A DNA stretch of 64,000 nucleotides, from assembly GCF_000336555.1 (NCBI RefSeq), contig NZ_KB375281.1:434001-498000 (forward strand), read 5' to 3'. Positions 22,569 through 32,216 of this stretch are shown piece after piece (positions within the stretch are counted from its first letter, which is position 1; each line of letters starts with the position of its first letter). The notes below the pieces were generated by a model. That model made no database searches. It was not told the DNA's origin and saw nothing but the letters and a program-made list of their open reading frames with translations. The DNA comes from Afipia clevelandensis ATCC 49720 (lineage in GTDB: Bacteria; Pseudomonadota; Alphaproteobacteria; Rhizobiales; Xanthobacteraceae). Made by a program: the position numbers and the translations under genes.

Positions 22569-23018
22569 TTAGCGGCCGGGCGGCGGCGGGAATGGTGAGT
22601 TGGCAGGTTCAGCAGGTGCTGCAGCAGCAGGCGCGGGCTTCGGCTTCTTAGCCTTTGGCGGCGCATGCCGCACGGCGCGCTTGGGCGGAGGGGCGATCTG
22701 CAATTCCGCGTAGACCGGATTCGGATCGACAGCGCTCGATGCCGGGCTTGCCGGGTCGCGGATGACCTGAACCGGCACGGTCTCGGGCTGATACTTCGGC
22801 AGTGTGAAAGTTACAGTGAAATCACTTTCGATCGGCACGGCGACCGCACACGGTGTTTTGCAGGTCTGACCGGTCGAGGTGCGCGCCTCTGCTCCGGCGG
22901 GGAGCGATTCCATCTGCACCGTTACCATCGGCGGCGCCGACTTGAACATTTCGGGCATGGAAAAAGATGAGCAGCCTGCGAGGCCAAGGCTCGCCGCAAC
23001 AACAACGATGATACGCAT
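22569..23018 (-). CDS. Proline-rich putative lipoprotein with PEGA-like segment
   Basis: A 149-residue protein with a lipoprotein leader: basic start, hydrophobic core and lipobox LAGC with Cys16. A beta-rich middle (VTVQMESLPAGAEARTSTGQ, then CKTPC) recalls PEGA-type surface modules. The C-terminus is Pro/Ala/Lys-rich (KKPKPAPAAAAPAEPA). The protein is probably anchored in the outer or inner membrane; function unknown. A perfect TTAA-N7-TTAA site lies about 96 nt upstream. Confidence 0.8.
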   Translation of the reverse strand: MRIIVVVAASLGLAGCSSFSMPEMFKSAPPMVTVQMESLPAGAEARTSTGQTCKTPCAVAVPIESDFTVTFTLPKYQPETVPVQVIRDPASPASSAVDPNPVYAELQIAPPPKRAVRHAPPKAKKPKPAPAAAAPAEPANSPFPPPPGR

Positions 23019-23113
23019 GGTGCATCCGTCTTGTGATGCGGTGGTAGCCGCATAGTCCCCGCGCGGACCTTAGAAGTGTCGTATGCCACGCGCAACGGGG
23101 CGCGCCGGATTCG

Positions 23114-23129
23114 TTAAGTGAAGGTTAAC
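23114..23129 (-). promoter_or_regulatory. Candidate CtrA box upstream of the lipoprotein gene
   Basis: The sequence TTAAGTGAAGGTTAAC matches TTAA-N7-TTAA(C), the full consensus for the alphaproteobacterial cell-cycle regulator CtrA. It is about 96 nt from the start of the lipoprotein gene that reads away from it, and 49 nt past the end of gph. Function is inferred from the motif only. Confidence 0.5.
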
Positions 23130-23177
23130 GCGGTGCGCGAAACGATCTGTAGAAAATTAGTATTATATTTCAATGGT

Positions 23178-23855
23178 TTAAATAAGGGGCAGCAACGTTT
23201 CGACCGCGCCGGGCAACTCGCGCATGTGACCAATGAGGACATCAGGCTTCAGTTCGGCAATCGGCGTTTCCGTATAGCCGAAGGTCACTCCGATCACGGG
23301 GACACCGGCGCGCCGCGCCACGCCGACGTCCGGACCGGAGTCGCCAACCATGATGGCCCGCGACATGTCCCCGCCGGCTTGCGCGACGGTTTGGCGAAAA
23401 ATGGTGGGATCCGGTTTCGCCACCCCAAACGTATCGGCACCGCAGATCGCGGCAAAGCGGCCGGTCATCTCCAACTGCGCGAGCAGGAGCCTTGAGAGGC
23501 CTTCCAGTTTGTTGGTGCAGACAGCGAACCGGAAGCCCCGATCCTCAAGCGTGTCGAGGGCCGCGTGCAGACCCTCGAACGGCAGCGAAGCGTCGGCGAT
23601 ATGGTCCTTGTAGTAGGCGATAAAATCCGCTGTGAGCCGATCCAGTTCCGCCACGCTGACCGTGCGGCCGTCCACTTCCAGACCGCGTTCGATCAATTTG
23701 CGCGCGCCGGCTCCGATCATGTTGCGGGCGGACGCCACCGGCACGAGCGGCAGACCCTCACGCTGAAGAACGAAGTTCAACGCTCCGACGAGGTCGGGGG
23801 CGGTATCGACGAGAGTGCCGTCGAGATCGAAGACAATGAGGGGGGACTTGGCCAT
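23178..23855 (-). CDS. gph: Phosphoglycolate phosphatase (HAD family)
   Basis: HAD-superfamily hydrolase of 225 residues with motif [11 protein letters not shown] (nucleophile Asp10, Asp12), motif II VCTNK, and motif [18 protein letters not shown]. The cap domain inserted after motif I is typical of Gph. It removes 2-phosphoglycolate, formed by DNA repair or by Rubisco oxygenation. It is divergent from rpiA, a sensible neighbour if the strain uses the pentose or Calvin pathways. Other HAD phosphatases have similar motifs, so substrate certainty is moderate. Confidence 0.88.
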   Translation of the reverse strand: MAKSPLIVFDLDGTLVDTAPDLVGALNFVLQREGLPLVPVASARNMIGAGARKLIERGLEVDGRTVSVAELDRLTADFIAYYKDHIADASLPFEGLHAALDTLEDRGFRFAVCTNKLEGLSRLLLAQLEMTGRFAAICGADTFGVAKPDPTIFRQTVAQAGGDMSRAIMVGDSGPDVGVARRAGVPVIGVTFGYTETPIAELKPDVLIGHMRELPGAVETLLPLI

Positions 23856-24017
23856 GCCGGATCGCTACCGGGCAGGATGGGATCAGGCAAGCCCTGCGGT
23901 CGAATTGGTCTTATGTCGGCTCATTTTAGCTGTTTTTCGCCAGGAAGGCGGGTATCCACCGCCGCGAAAACCGCGCTATATGCCTCGCGTTCCCAAGGGA
24001 ACGGAACATCGAGGGCC

Positions 24018-24719
24018 ATGATGTCGATGGACGACTTGAAGCGGCAGGCGGCGGCGCGCGCGCTTGAACAGGTGCAGGACGGTATGAAACTGGGGCTCGG
24101 CACCGGTTCGACCGCGAAGCATTTCGTTGAACTGCTGGGCGAGCGCGTGAAGGCAGGCCTGAAGGTTGTCGGCGTCCCGACCTCGGAAGCGACCCGGGCG
24201 GATGCGGAGCGCTGCGGTGTCCCGCTGACCACGCTGGAAGACGTTGATCGCCTCGATCTCACGGTGGACGGGGCCGATGAAGTCGACCCCCATCTCGAAT
24301 TGATCAAGGGCGGCGGCGGCGCACTGCTGCGCGAAAAAATCGTCGCAGCGGCGTCCGACCGGATGATCGTCATCGCCGACGACTCAAAGTGGGTTGACGC
24401 CCTCGGCCGCTTTCCGCTGCCGATCGAGGTCATTCCGTTTGGCCTCGGCGCGACGCGCCGCGCCATCGAGGCGGCCTTCGCGCAAAATGGCGTTTCCGGG
24501 CCCATGGATATTCGCAAGACAAAGGACGGCCACGTTTTCGTCACCGATGGCGGCCACTGGATTATCGACGCCAGGCTCGGCCGAATCCCGGACCCACCGA
24601 AGCTGGCGGCGTCGCTGAATTCGATTCCGGGGGTTGTCGAGCATGGCCTGTTTATTGGTCTCGCGCGCACGGTCGTACTTGCCGGAGCGCAAGGTATTCG
24701 CGTTGTTGATCGGCCCTAG
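24018..24719 (+). CDS. rpiA: Ribose-5-phosphate isomerase A
   Basis: Interconverts ribose-5-phosphate and ribulose-5-phosphate. The protein has 233 residues, with [15 protein letters not shown], the catalytic region [25 protein letters not shown] and the C-terminal GLFIGLA. The ATG at 24018 is chosen because family members begin close to this point; an upstream extension in the same frame is unrelated. A possible weaker start lies at 24027. The DUF2059 gene follows after 33 nt. Confidence 0.95.
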   Translation: MMSMDDLKRQAAARALEQVQDGMKLGLGTGSTAKHFVELLGERVKAGLKVVGVPTSEATRADAERCGVPLTTLEDVDRLDLTVDGADEVDPHLELIKGGGGALLREKIVAAASDRMIVIADDSKWVDALGRFPLPIEVIPFGLGATRRAIEAAFAQNGVSGPMDIRKTKDGHVFVTDGGHWIIDARLGRIPDPPKLAASLNSIPGVVEHGLFIGLARTVVLAGAQGIRVVDRP

Positions 24720-24752
24720 GGATACTAGGCGCTGCAATCGAGGAGAATTGAG

Positions 24753-25259
24753 ATGAAGAAGTTTTCGCATGTGTTGTTCGCGGTCGGCGCCGCGCTTGTC
24801 CTCACGATGGGCAGCGCAATGGCGCAGGCCCCGAAGCCGCCATCCCCGGCCGCCATCGGCTATGCCAAGGAAATCCTGGCGTCCAAGAATGTCAGCGCGA
24901 TCTATCAGGGTGCGGTGCCCGGTCTCGTGCAACGGACCAAGGACGTGCTCCTGCAGTCGAACCTGAACTACCAGAAGGACCTCAATGAGGTTGCGGTGGT
25001 GGTCGCGAAGGAATTGGCCGGGCGCGAAAAGGAAATTGGCGAGGAAATGGCCCGCATCTACGCCAGCTCCTTTACCGAGCAGGAGCTGAAGGAGCTTGCT
25101 GCGTTCTACAAGTCGCCGCTGGGCGCAAAGGTCATCGCACAGGAGCCTGTGGCATTCACCACCGCGCGCCAATATATGGATCAGTGGGCGCAGAAGTTCG
25201 GCGAGGAAATCAATGCGAAATTCCGTGCCGAGATGAAGAAGCGCGGCAAGGACATTTAA
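24753..25259 (+). CDS. DUF2059 periplasmic protein
   Basis: A 168-residue exported protein with a Sec-type leader (KKFSHVLFAVGAALVLTMG, cleavage near AMA-QA). The DUF2059 domain has the family-typical SFTEQELKELAAFYKSPLGAKV near residues 110-131. The biochemical role is unknown. A GAGGAGA RBS precedes the ATG. It lies between rpiA and gor on the same strand with short gaps, suggesting cotranscription. Confidence 0.9.
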   Translation: MKKFSHVLFAVGAALVLTMGSAMAQAPKPPSPAAIGYAKEILASKNVSAIYQGAVPGLVQRTKDVLLQSNLNYQKDLNEVAVVVAKELAGREKEIGEEMARIYASSFTEQELKELAAFYKSPLGAKVIAQEPVAFTTARQYMDQWAQKFGEEINAKFRAEMKKRGKDI

Positions 25260-25274
25260 GCGATCGGACACTCC

Positions 25275-26660
25275 ATGGCGGACCGGGACGTTGACCTGTT
25301 TGTGATCGGCGGCGGATCGGGCGGCGTTCGTGCTGCCCGCATCGCGGCCGGCCACGGCGCGAGCGTTCTGGTCGCCGAGGAATACCGGATGGGCGGCACC
25401 TGCGTGATCCGCGGGTGCGTCCCCAAGAAGCTGATGGTCTATGCCTCCCATGTCCGGCATGAACTGGACGATGCCGCCGGCTTCGGCTGGACCATTCCGG
25501 AGGCGACCTTCGACTGGTCCACATTGATTGCCAACAAGGACAAGGAAATCGCACGGCTTGAAGCGGCGTATACGTTCAACGTCGAAAAGGCCGGCGCAAA
25601 AATCATCAAGGCGCGGGCCACCTTCGAGGACGCGCATACGCTTCGCCTGTCGACCGGTGAAACCGTCAATGCGAAGTATGTGCTGATCGCCACGGGCGGA
25701 ACGCCAAATCACGGCGCGCCAATACCGGGCATCGAGCATGTGATTTCGTCCAACGAGGTGTTTCACCTCAAGACGTTTCCCAAGCGCATCGTGATCCAGG
25801 GTGGCGGTTATATCGCGCTCGAGTTCGCCTGCATCTTCGCCGGGCTTGGCGCCGACGTCACCGTGATCTATCGCGGCGAGAACATCCTGCGCGGGTTCGA
25901 CGAGGACGTGCGCAAGCATGTCCGCAGCGAAATGGAGAAGTCCGGCATCACGATTCTGACCGGCTGCATTGTCACGAAGGTCGAGAAGCACGGCGAAGGA
26001 TTCACCGCGCATATGTCGAACGGATCGAGCGTCGCCGGCGATCAGGTGATGTTCGCCGTCGGCCGCCATCCAAATGTCAAAGGTCTTGGACTGGAGACGG
26101 CCGGCGTCGCCCTCAATCCGGTCAATGGCGGCATCGCGGTCAACGAGTTCTCGCAGACCAGCGTCCCGAACATCTATGCCGTCGGCGACGTGACCCACCG
26201 GATCAATCTCACGCCGGTCGCCATCCGCGAAGGACATGCCTTCGCCGACACCGTATTCGGCAATCGGCCGGTGAGTGTCGATCATGCCGACATCCCGACG
26301 GCGGTCTTCACACAGCCCGAAGTCGGCACCGTGGGGCTGACCGAGGCGGAGGCGAGGGCGCAGTACACCCATGTCGATATCTACAAGACCGATTTCCGGT
26401 CATTGAAATCCACGATGTCGGGCAGCCAGTCCCGCGTGATGATGAAGCTGATCGTCGATGCATCGACCGACCGCATCCTCGGGTGCCACGTCGTGGGACC
26501 GGAGGCGGGTGAATTGATCCAGGTCGTCGGCATTGCGGTGAAGATGAAGGCCACCAAGGCCGACTTCGACGCCACCATGGCCGTTCACCCGACGGCGGCG
26601 GAAGAACTCGTGACCCTGCGCACGCCAAGTGCCCGCCACGTCCGCGAGGCCGCGGAATAG
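25275..26660 (+). CDS. gor: Glutathione-disulfide reductase
   Basis: FAD-dependent class I disulfide reductase of 461 residues. The N-terminal FAD motif is VIGGGSGGVRAAR, the redox-active disulfide lies in GGTCVIRGCVPKKL (Cys43/Cys48), and the NAD(P)-binding region is IQGGGYIALEFACIFAGLGADV. The C-terminal interface motif HPTAAEELVTLR carries the acid-base histidine. CVIRGCVPKK with FRSLKSTMSG is typical of plant-like/alphaproteobacterial glutathione reductases rather than lipoamide dehydrogenase. It keeps cytoplasmic glutathione reduced. Confidence 0.95.
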   Translation: MADRDVDLFVIGGGSGGVRAARIAAGHGASVLVAEEYRMGGTCVIRGCVPKKLMVYASHVRHELDDAAGFGWTIPEATFDWSTLIANKDKEIARLEAAYTFNVEKAGAKIIKARATFEDAHTLRLSTGETVNAKYVLIATGGTPNHGAPIPGIEHVISSNEVFHLKTFPKRIVIQGGGYIALEFACIFAGLGADVTVIYRGENILRGFDEDVRKHVRSEMEKSGITILTGCIVTKVEKHGEGFTAHMSNGSSVAGDQVMFAVGRHPNVKGLGLETAGVALNPVNGGIAVNEFSQTSVPNIYAVGDVTHRINLTPVAIREGHAFADTVFGNRPVSVDHADIPTAVFTQPEVGTVGLTEAEARAQYTHVDIYKTDFRSLKSTMSGSQSRVMMKLIVDASTDRILGCHVVGPEAGELIQVVGIAVKMKATKADFDATMAVHPTAAEELVTLRTPSARHVREAAE

Positions 26661-26832
26661 CGCGACGGCCCGATCCGCGCCGGGGAGGCCCGGCCCCGGG
26701 GGCTGGCCGAACAGTCCTGTTTGCCCGGCCAAGTGCCTGATCCGGCGTGCTGATTTGCAACTGGCAAGACCGTACCCACCTGTGTATAACCCGGCGCATT
26801 GTAGGATTGCCGTTTCCTGAGGAGTTTCAGTC

Positions 26833-28221
26833 ATGTCCGAGCGGTGGACGCCCGATAGCTGGCGCAAGAAGCCAGTCATGCAGGTGCCGGAATATCCCGA
26901 TGCGAAAGCATTGGCCGATGTCGAGGCGCAGCTTGCGACGTTTCCGCCGCTGGTTTTTGCCGGTGAGGCGCGCAATCTGAAGAAGGCGCTCGCCCGAGTC
27001 GCAAACGGCGAGGCTTTTCTCCTGCAGGGCGGCGATTGCGCCGAGAGCTTTGCCGAGCACGGCGCGAACAACATCCGCGACTTCTTCCGCGTGCTGCTGC
27101 AGATGGCGGTGGTGCTGACCTATGCCGGCGCGCTGCCGGTGGTGAAGGTCGGCCGCATCGCCGGCCAGTTCGCCAAGCCGCGTTCATCGCCGATGGAAAA
27201 GCAGGGCGATATCGAACTGCCGAGCTATCGCGGCGACATCGTCAACGACACGGCGTTCACGAAGGAAGCGCGTACGCCCGATCCGCAGCGCCAGTTGATG
27301 GCGTACCGCCAGTCGGCGGCGACGCTGAACCTGTTGCGCGCATTCGCGACCGGCGGCTTCGCCAACCTCGGCAGCGTGCATCAGTGGATGCTCGGCTTCC
27401 TGAAGGACTCGCCGCAGTCCCGCCGTTACAAGGAACTGGCCGACCGCATTTCCGAGGCGCTCAACTTCATGCGCGCCTGCGGCCTCGATCTGGAAAGCCA
27501 TCCGGAACTGCGCGCGACCGATTTCTATACCAGCCACGAAGCGCTGCTGCTCGGTTACGAGCAGGCGTTCACGCGCGTCGATTCCACCACCGGCGACTGG
27601 TACGCGACCACGGGGCACATGATCTGGATCGGTGACCGCACCCGCCAGCTCGATCACGGTCACATCGAATACTTCCGCGGCATCAAGAATCCGATCGGCC
27701 TGAAGTGCGGCCCGTCGCTGAAGCCGGACGAACTGCTCAAGCTGATCGACGTGCTCAATCCCGACAACGAGCCCGGCCGGTTGACGCTGATCAACCGCTT
27801 CGGTTCGGACAAGGTCGATGCGCATCTGCCGCAGCTCATCCGTGCGGTGAAGCGGGAAGGGCGCTCCGTGGTCTGGTCGTGCGATCCGATGCACGGCAAC
27901 ACCATCACGTCCACATCCGGCTACAAGACCCGGCCGTTCGACCGCGTGCTGTCGGAGGTGAAGTCGTTCTTCACCATCCACGCAGCCGAAGGCACCCATG
28001 CCGGCGGCGTCCATCTGGAAATGACCGGACAGGATGTCACCGAATGCATTGGCGGCGCGCGCGCAATCACCGACGAGGATCTCAACGACCGTTACCACAC
28101 GGTCTGCGATCCGCGCCTGAACGCCGAGCAGTCCATCGACATGGCTTTCCTGATCGCCGAACTCCTCAAGCAGGAGCGCGCGGGCAAGGTGAAGCCGATG
28201 CCGGCCGTCGCGGGATTCTGA
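26833..28221 (+). CDS. Class II 3-deoxy-7-phosphoheptulonate synthase
   Basis: First enzyme of the shikimate pathway, condensing phosphoenolpyruvate with erythrose-4-phosphate. At 462 residues it matches the plant-like class II form. Hallmarks are [19 protein letters not shown], the metal-binding Cys in [33 protein letters not shown] and [11 protein letters not shown]. The stop overlaps the dgkA start by one base (TGATG), implying translational coupling. Confidence 0.96.
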   Translation: MSERWTPDSWRKKPVMQVPEYPDAKALADVEAQLATFPPLVFAGEARNLKKALARVANGEAFLLQGGDCAESFAEHGANNIRDFFRVLLQMAVVLTYAGALPVVKVGRIAGQFAKPRSSPMEKQGDIELPSYRGDIVNDTAFTKEARTPDPQRQLMAYRQSAATLNLLRAFATGGFANLGSVHQWMLGFLKDSPQSRRYKELADRISEALNFMRACGLDLESHPELRATDFYTSHEALLLGYEQAFTRVDSTTGDWYATTGHMIWIGDRTRQLDHGHIEYFRGIKNPIGLKCGPSLKPDELLKLIDVLNPDNEPGRLTLINRFGSDKVDAHLPQLIRAVKREGRSVVWSCDPMHGNTITSTSGYKTRPFDRVLSEVKSFFTIHAAEGTHAGGVHLEMTGQDVTECIGGARAITDEDLNDRYHTVCDPRLNAEQSIDMAFLIAELLKQERAGKVKPMPAVAGF

Positions 28222-28589
28222 TGCTCCGCAAGGTGCTGTCGCGAATGTGGAGCGCCACAATCAATAGCCGGAACGGGCTGGCCTTTGCCTTCCGTTCCGA
28301 GCAGGCCTTCCGTGAAGAGGTCGTCGCGCTTGTTATCGCCGTGCCGCTGGCTCTTCTGGTCGGCGTTTCGCCGGAACGCAAGGTCCAGCTCATTTGCATC
28401 GTGCTGCTGTTGATGGTGGTCGAACTGTTGAATACCGCCATCGAGAAACTGGCCGATCGCCTGACCACGGACCATGACAAGCAGATCGGCCGGGTGAAGG
28501 ACATGGGGTCGGCGGCCGTCGGCGTCACCTTGCTGATCGCCGGAGGGGTTTGGCTGTTCGCCATCGCCGAGCGCATAGGTCTCATCTGA
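28221..28589 (+). CDS. dgkA: Diacylglycerol kinase
   Basis: Small membrane enzyme of 122 residues that phosphorylates diacylglycerol to phosphatidate. It has three hydrophobic segments and the DgkA signature VVELLNTAIEKLADRL, carrying the catalytic Glu and metal-binding Asn/Glu. The start codon shares one base with the stop of the upstream DAHP synthase gene. The size matches the family. Confidence 0.94.
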   Translation: MLRKVLSRMWSATINSRNGLAFAFRSEQAFREEVVALVIAVPLALLVGVSPERKVQLICIVLLLMVVELLNTAIEKLADRLTTDHDKQIGRVKDMGSAAVGVTLLIAGGVWLFAIAERIGLI

Positions 28590-28644
28590 ATTGTGCTCAT
28601 GTTGAGCAATTGCGGACATCCCGCCGGGCGGGCTAAATAAGGTC

Positions 28645-30396
28645 ATGACCAAATCCCAGCTCACGATCACGCTCGCCCAGCTCAATCCCGTCGTCGGCGA
28701 TGTCACGGGGAACGCAGCGAAGGCCCGCGCCGCCCGGAAGCAGGCGAAGGCAGACGGCGCCGATCTGCTGGTCCTCTCCGAGCTTTTTATCGCGGGCTAC
28801 CCGCCGGAAGATCTCGTCCTCAAGCCGGCCTTTCAGGCGGCCTGCCGCGCGGAGATCGAGGCGCTGGCACGGGAAACCTCCGATGGCGGCCCGGCGGTGC
28901 TGATCGGCACGCCATGGGTCGAGGACGGCAAGCTCTACAACGCCTGCGCTTTGCTGGACGACGGGCGGATCGCGGCGCTGCGCTTCAAGGCCAATCTGCC
29001 GAACTACGGCGTGTTTGACGAAAAGCGCGTGTTCGCGCGCGGGCCTGCCGCGGGACCCGTGACGATCCGCGGTGTGCGGGTCGGCGTTCCCATCTGTGAA
29101 GACACCTGGATGGAAGAGTCCGGGGAATACGAGAATGTCGTCGAATGTCTCGCCGAGACCGGCGCTGAAATCCTGATCGTGCCGAACGGCTCGCCCTATA
29201 CCCGCGAGAAGAACGACATGCGGCTGTCCGTATCCGTCGCGCGCGTGGCGGAGAGCGGGCTGCCGCTGGTTTATCTCAATCAGGTCGGCGGGCAGGACGA
29301 ACTGGTGTTCGACGGTTCGTCATTCGGCCTGAATGCGGACCGCTCGCTGGCGTTCCAACTGCCGGGTTTTGAAGAAAACATCACCACGCTTCGCTTCGCC
29401 AAAGGCGAGGGCGGCTGGACCTGCAAGGGGCCTATCTCGCCTGTGCTCGATGGTGACAAGGGCGATTACGCAGCCTGTGTTCTCGGCCTGCGTGACTATG
29501 TGGGCAAGGCTGGTTTTCCGGGCGTGCTGCTTGGTGTCTCAGGCGGCATCGATTCAGCGCTGTGCGCCGCCATCGCGGTGGATGCGCTTGGCGCGGACAA
29601 GGTGCGCGGCGTGATGCTGCCGTTCCGCTTCACTGCGCAGGAATCGCTCGACGATGCGGCGAAGCTGACAAAACAGCTCGGCATCCAGTACGACGTGTTG
29701 CCGATCGCTGCGGCGGTTCATGGCTTCGAGGACATTCTCAAGCCGGTGTTCGAGGGCCGCGAGAGGGATGTCACCGAGGAAAACCTGCAGGCACGCACAC
29801 GCGGCGTGCTGCTGATGGCGATTTCCAACAAGTTCGGTTCGATGGTGGTGACCACCGGCAACAAGTCCGAAATGTCCGTCGGCTATGCCACGCTCTATGG
29901 CGACATGAACGGTGGCTACAACCCGATCAAGGATATCTACAAGACGGAAGTGTTCCGGTTGTCGACCTTGCGCAATTCATGGAAGCCTGAGGGCGCGCTC
30001 GGTCCGTCGGGCGAAGTCATTCCGCCCAACATCATCACGCGCCCGCCGACGGCGGAATTGCGTGAGAACCAGACCGACCAGGACTCACTGCCGCCATATG
30101 ATATTCTTGACGGCATTCTCGAGAGGCTGGTGGAGCGCGAGGAGTCCGTCGCGTCGATTGTGGCTGAAGGCTTCGACTACGACACGGTGACCCGCATCGC
30201 GCGCCTGCTCAACATCGCGGAATACAAACGCCGGCAGGCCGCGCCGGGCGTGAAGGTGACGCGGAAGAATTTCGGCCGCGACCGCCGCTATCCGATCATC
30301 AACAAGTTTCGCGATACCGGAAAGGCATTGCCCGCGCCGGATCATGCGCTGGTGACGCGGTCCAGCCGCGGTTCGGCGGAAGCCTTTGAAGGGTGA
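28645..30396 (+). CDS. nadE: Glutamine-dependent NAD+ synthetase
   Basis: Final step of NAD+ biosynthesis. The 583-residue protein fuses an N-terminal nitrilase-like glutaminase (catalytic Cys about 151 in VPICEDTW; Glu in LSELFIAGYPPEDL; Lys in RFKANLPNYGVF) to a C-terminal synthetase with PP-loop SGGIDSAL (about 299) and TGNKSEMSVGY. The layout matches bacterial two-domain NadE. Its stop is 6 nt from that of the convergent DUF2865 gene. Confidence 0.96.
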   Translation: MTKSQLTITLAQLNPVVGDVTGNAAKARAARKQAKADGADLLVLSELFIAGYPPEDLVLKPAFQAACRAEIEALARETSDGGPAVLIGTPWVEDGKLYNACALLDDGRIAALRFKANLPNYGVFDEKRVFARGPAAGPVTIRGVRVGVPICEDTWMEESGEYENVVECLAETGAEILIVPNGSPYTREKNDMRLSVSVARVAESGLPLVYLNQVGGQDELVFDGSSFGLNADRSLAFQLPGFEENITTLRFAKGEGGWTCKGPISPVLDGDKGDYAACVLGLRDYVGKAGFPGVLLGVSGGIDSALCAAIAVDALGADKVRGVMLPFRFTAQESLDDAAKLTKQLGIQYDVLPIAAAVHGFEDILKPVFEGRERDVTEENLQARTRGVLLMAISNKFGSMVVTTGNKSEMSVGYATLYGDMNGGYNPIKDIYKTEVFRLSTLRNSWKPEGALGPSGEVIPPNIITRPPTAELRENQTDQDSLPPYDILDGILERLVEREESVASIVAEGFDYDTVTRIARLLNIAEYKRRQAAPGVKVTRKNFGRDRRYPIINKFRDTGKALPAPDHALVTRSSRGSAEAFEG

Positions 30397-30402
30397 AGCG
30401 CC

Positions 30403-31527
30403 TTAGCGCGCCGGAATGAAGGTCGGTCCCACCGAGCGGATCGGCTTGTCGCCGTTGGTGGACGATGACGAGGCGGGTGGTGTGCCGGTTGGCAGGGCCT
30501 GCGCGTTCGGCGGCGTGGCGACGGAGCCCGCTTTCTTCTGTGCTGCGGGCGCGCCCTTCGGCTGCGACATCCGCTTCGAGCTTTCGTCGGTGACGATGAT
30601 ATCGCCCTGCTGCGCGGCGGAGGTCTTGTCGTCGATGTTCTTCAGCGCGTCCGACCAGGTCTGCCCGACAGCCTTGCAACTGCAGGACTTGTCGAATGAC
30701 TGACGATATTTGAATGCGTTAGGCGATTGCGCGTAGGGCTGGCCGCTCATCGAGACCGCCTGATTCATGTCCTCGCCGGGATTGCGATAGGTATACAGCG
30801 TGGCATCCGCTGCCGGGCACAGCGCCTTGCAGGTTCGTTCGTCGTCGGCAAAACGGCTGGGCACCGTGGCGAAGGAAATCGGGAAATAGAAGCCGTCGCA
30901 GCTTCGCGCGCAGACCGTGCGATAGGTGCCGGAGGCCGCGCCGTTGTCCATCGGCGCAGCGCCGTTGTTGTTATTGCCGCCGAACAGATTGTCGAGGAAT
31001 CCGCCACCGCCGCTGTTGCGCAACTGGGCGGCGTATTGCGGGCCGCAATTGTTCTGCGCCAGCGCCATCAGCACCGAGCGGCGCTGGTTTTCACGCTCGG
31101 AGTTGCCGAACCCGCCGCCGCGCAGCCGCTCGAGGTTGCTGGTGATCTGGTCGAGATTGGAGCGCATCTGCTGAATGCGCGTATTGATCGGGCCGCACTG
31201 GGCCGACTGGCCGGTGAACAGCGAGAAGAAGCCGGAACTGTCGCAGCCCTGACGCTTGGCCTGATCCTGAACCCGCTCCAGTTCGGCCTGTTGCCGGCTC
31301 TGGGCTTCGGCATAGCGCTGGATCTGTTCTGCCTTGGCGCTGTCGCCGCCGCCGCCATCAATGGCGGATAACTGGCCGACCAGCCGCTGACAGATGGGAT
31401 TGGCTCCGGGCTGACCGCCGGGAGGCGGGGGAAAGCCCTGCTGCGCGGCCGCGCCATAGGTCATGATCGCTGCGCCCACGAGCGCCGCGCTGGCAAAGGT
31501 CCATCGCAAGAACAAGGAATTCGGCAA
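30403..31527 (-). CDS. DUF2865 exported protein
   Basis: A 374-residue protein with a signal sequence (TFASAALVGAAIMTYGAAAQQ) and Pro/Gly-rich start. A coiled-coil region has QRYAEAQSRQQAELERVQDQ. The DUF2865 core holds paired cysteines (VCARSCDGFYFPISF, TCKALCPAADATLYTYRNPG, KSCSCKAVGQTWSDAL). The C-terminus is disordered and rich in Pro, Ser and Thr. It is probably periplasmic or cell-surface with disulfides. The family is mainly found in Hyphomicrobiales and its function is unknown. Confidence 0.88.
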   Translation of the reverse strand: MPNSLFLRWTFASAALVGAAIMTYGAAAQQGFPPPPGGQPGANPICQRLVGQLSAIDGGGGDSAKAEQIQRYAEAQSRQQAELERVQDQAKRQGCDSSGFFSLFTGQSAQCGPINTRIQQMRSNLDQITSNLERLRGGGFGNSERENQRRSVLMALAQNNCGPQYAAQLRNSGGGGFLDNLFGGNNNNGAAPMDNGAASGTYRTVCARSCDGFYFPISFATVPSRFADDERTCKALCPAADATLYTYRNPGEDMNQAVSMSGQPYAQSPNAFKYRQSFDKSCSCKAVGQTWSDALKNIDDKTSAAQQGDIIVTDESSKRMSQPKGAPAAQKKAGSVATPPNAQALPTGTPPASSSSTNGDKPIRSVGPTFIPAR

Positions 31528-31647
31528 GCTGTCACGATCCTACACGATCTGACCGCGACGCGGCCGACGGAGGCTCACATACTCGCTTCCGGCGGCAAGG
31601 TCACGTCGATTCAGCCTGCAGATAAGTCAGAGAATCGTGACGAAAAG

Positions 31648-31670
31648 AAGCCCCGGGAAGGGGCCTTTCT
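31648..31670 (-). terminator. Terminator-like hairpin after the 97-residue exported protein gene
   Basis: On the minus strand GGCCCC / GGGGCT closes a five-base loop and is followed by TCTTTT, directly after the stop codon at 31672. The stem is short, so confidence is moderate. Confidence 0.55.
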
Positions 31671-31671
31671 G

Positions 31672-31965
31672 TCAGCGCTGACAGGTAATTGCGATGAATT
31701 CGCTGCCGGAACGGCCGGTGGACGCGGGAATCGCGCCAGTCACTTCATCGGGATCGACACGGCGGTAGCCGGTGGCCTGCGCGAACTCGCGGGACTGGCA
31801 ATAGGCCCGCGCGGCATGGGCGCCGCACTTCTCGCCCTTGGCCAGGCACTCGTCGACGCCGTAACCGTCGGACTGGTTGGCGACGATGAAGACGCGGCTA
31901 TCGGCGCGGGTTTCGGACGCAACAATCACGCAAACACAGGCAATCAATGTGAACAGAAATCGCAT
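31672..31965 (-). CDS. Small exported cysteine-containing protein of unknown function
   Basis: A 97-residue protein with a Sec signal peptide (FLFTLIACVCVIVASETRA, cleavage near TRA-DS). The mature part of about 77 residues contains four cysteines (ECLAKGEKCGAHAARAYC and ITCQR), which could form two disulfides. No family is recognised with confidence; similar orphan periplasmic proteins occur in Bradyrhizobium relatives. A terminator-like hairpin follows immediately, supporting a real short transcript. Confidence 0.75.
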   Translation of the reverse strand: MRFLFTLIACVCVIVASETRADSRVFIVANQSDGYGVDECLAKGEKCGAHAARAYCQSREFAQATGYRRVDPDEVTGAIPASTGRSGSEFIAITCQR

Positions 31966-32216
31966 GGTGACACCGGTTTGGGAGAAGCACAGGCGCCTCC
32001 ATCAATAAGCCGGAAGGGTTAAGAATGATTAAGGACGGCGATTCCGTGGCAGGCGGCCCTCTGGATGCCGAAATCCATCGGGTGTGACCTTGACGCGGTC
32101 CCCCCGGCTGGACCATTGTGCGGCCCATGAACGGTTCGATCTCCATTTTCGGCATTTGCCGCGAGATTATTAGCTAGCGATTCGCTGGCTGGAGCCGTCT
32201 TTTCTCAATCGAGATC

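Noticed and set aside
24384-26372. 662-codon open frame on the minus strand
   Set aside because: Antisense to rpiA, the DUF2059 gene and gor, all clearly real.
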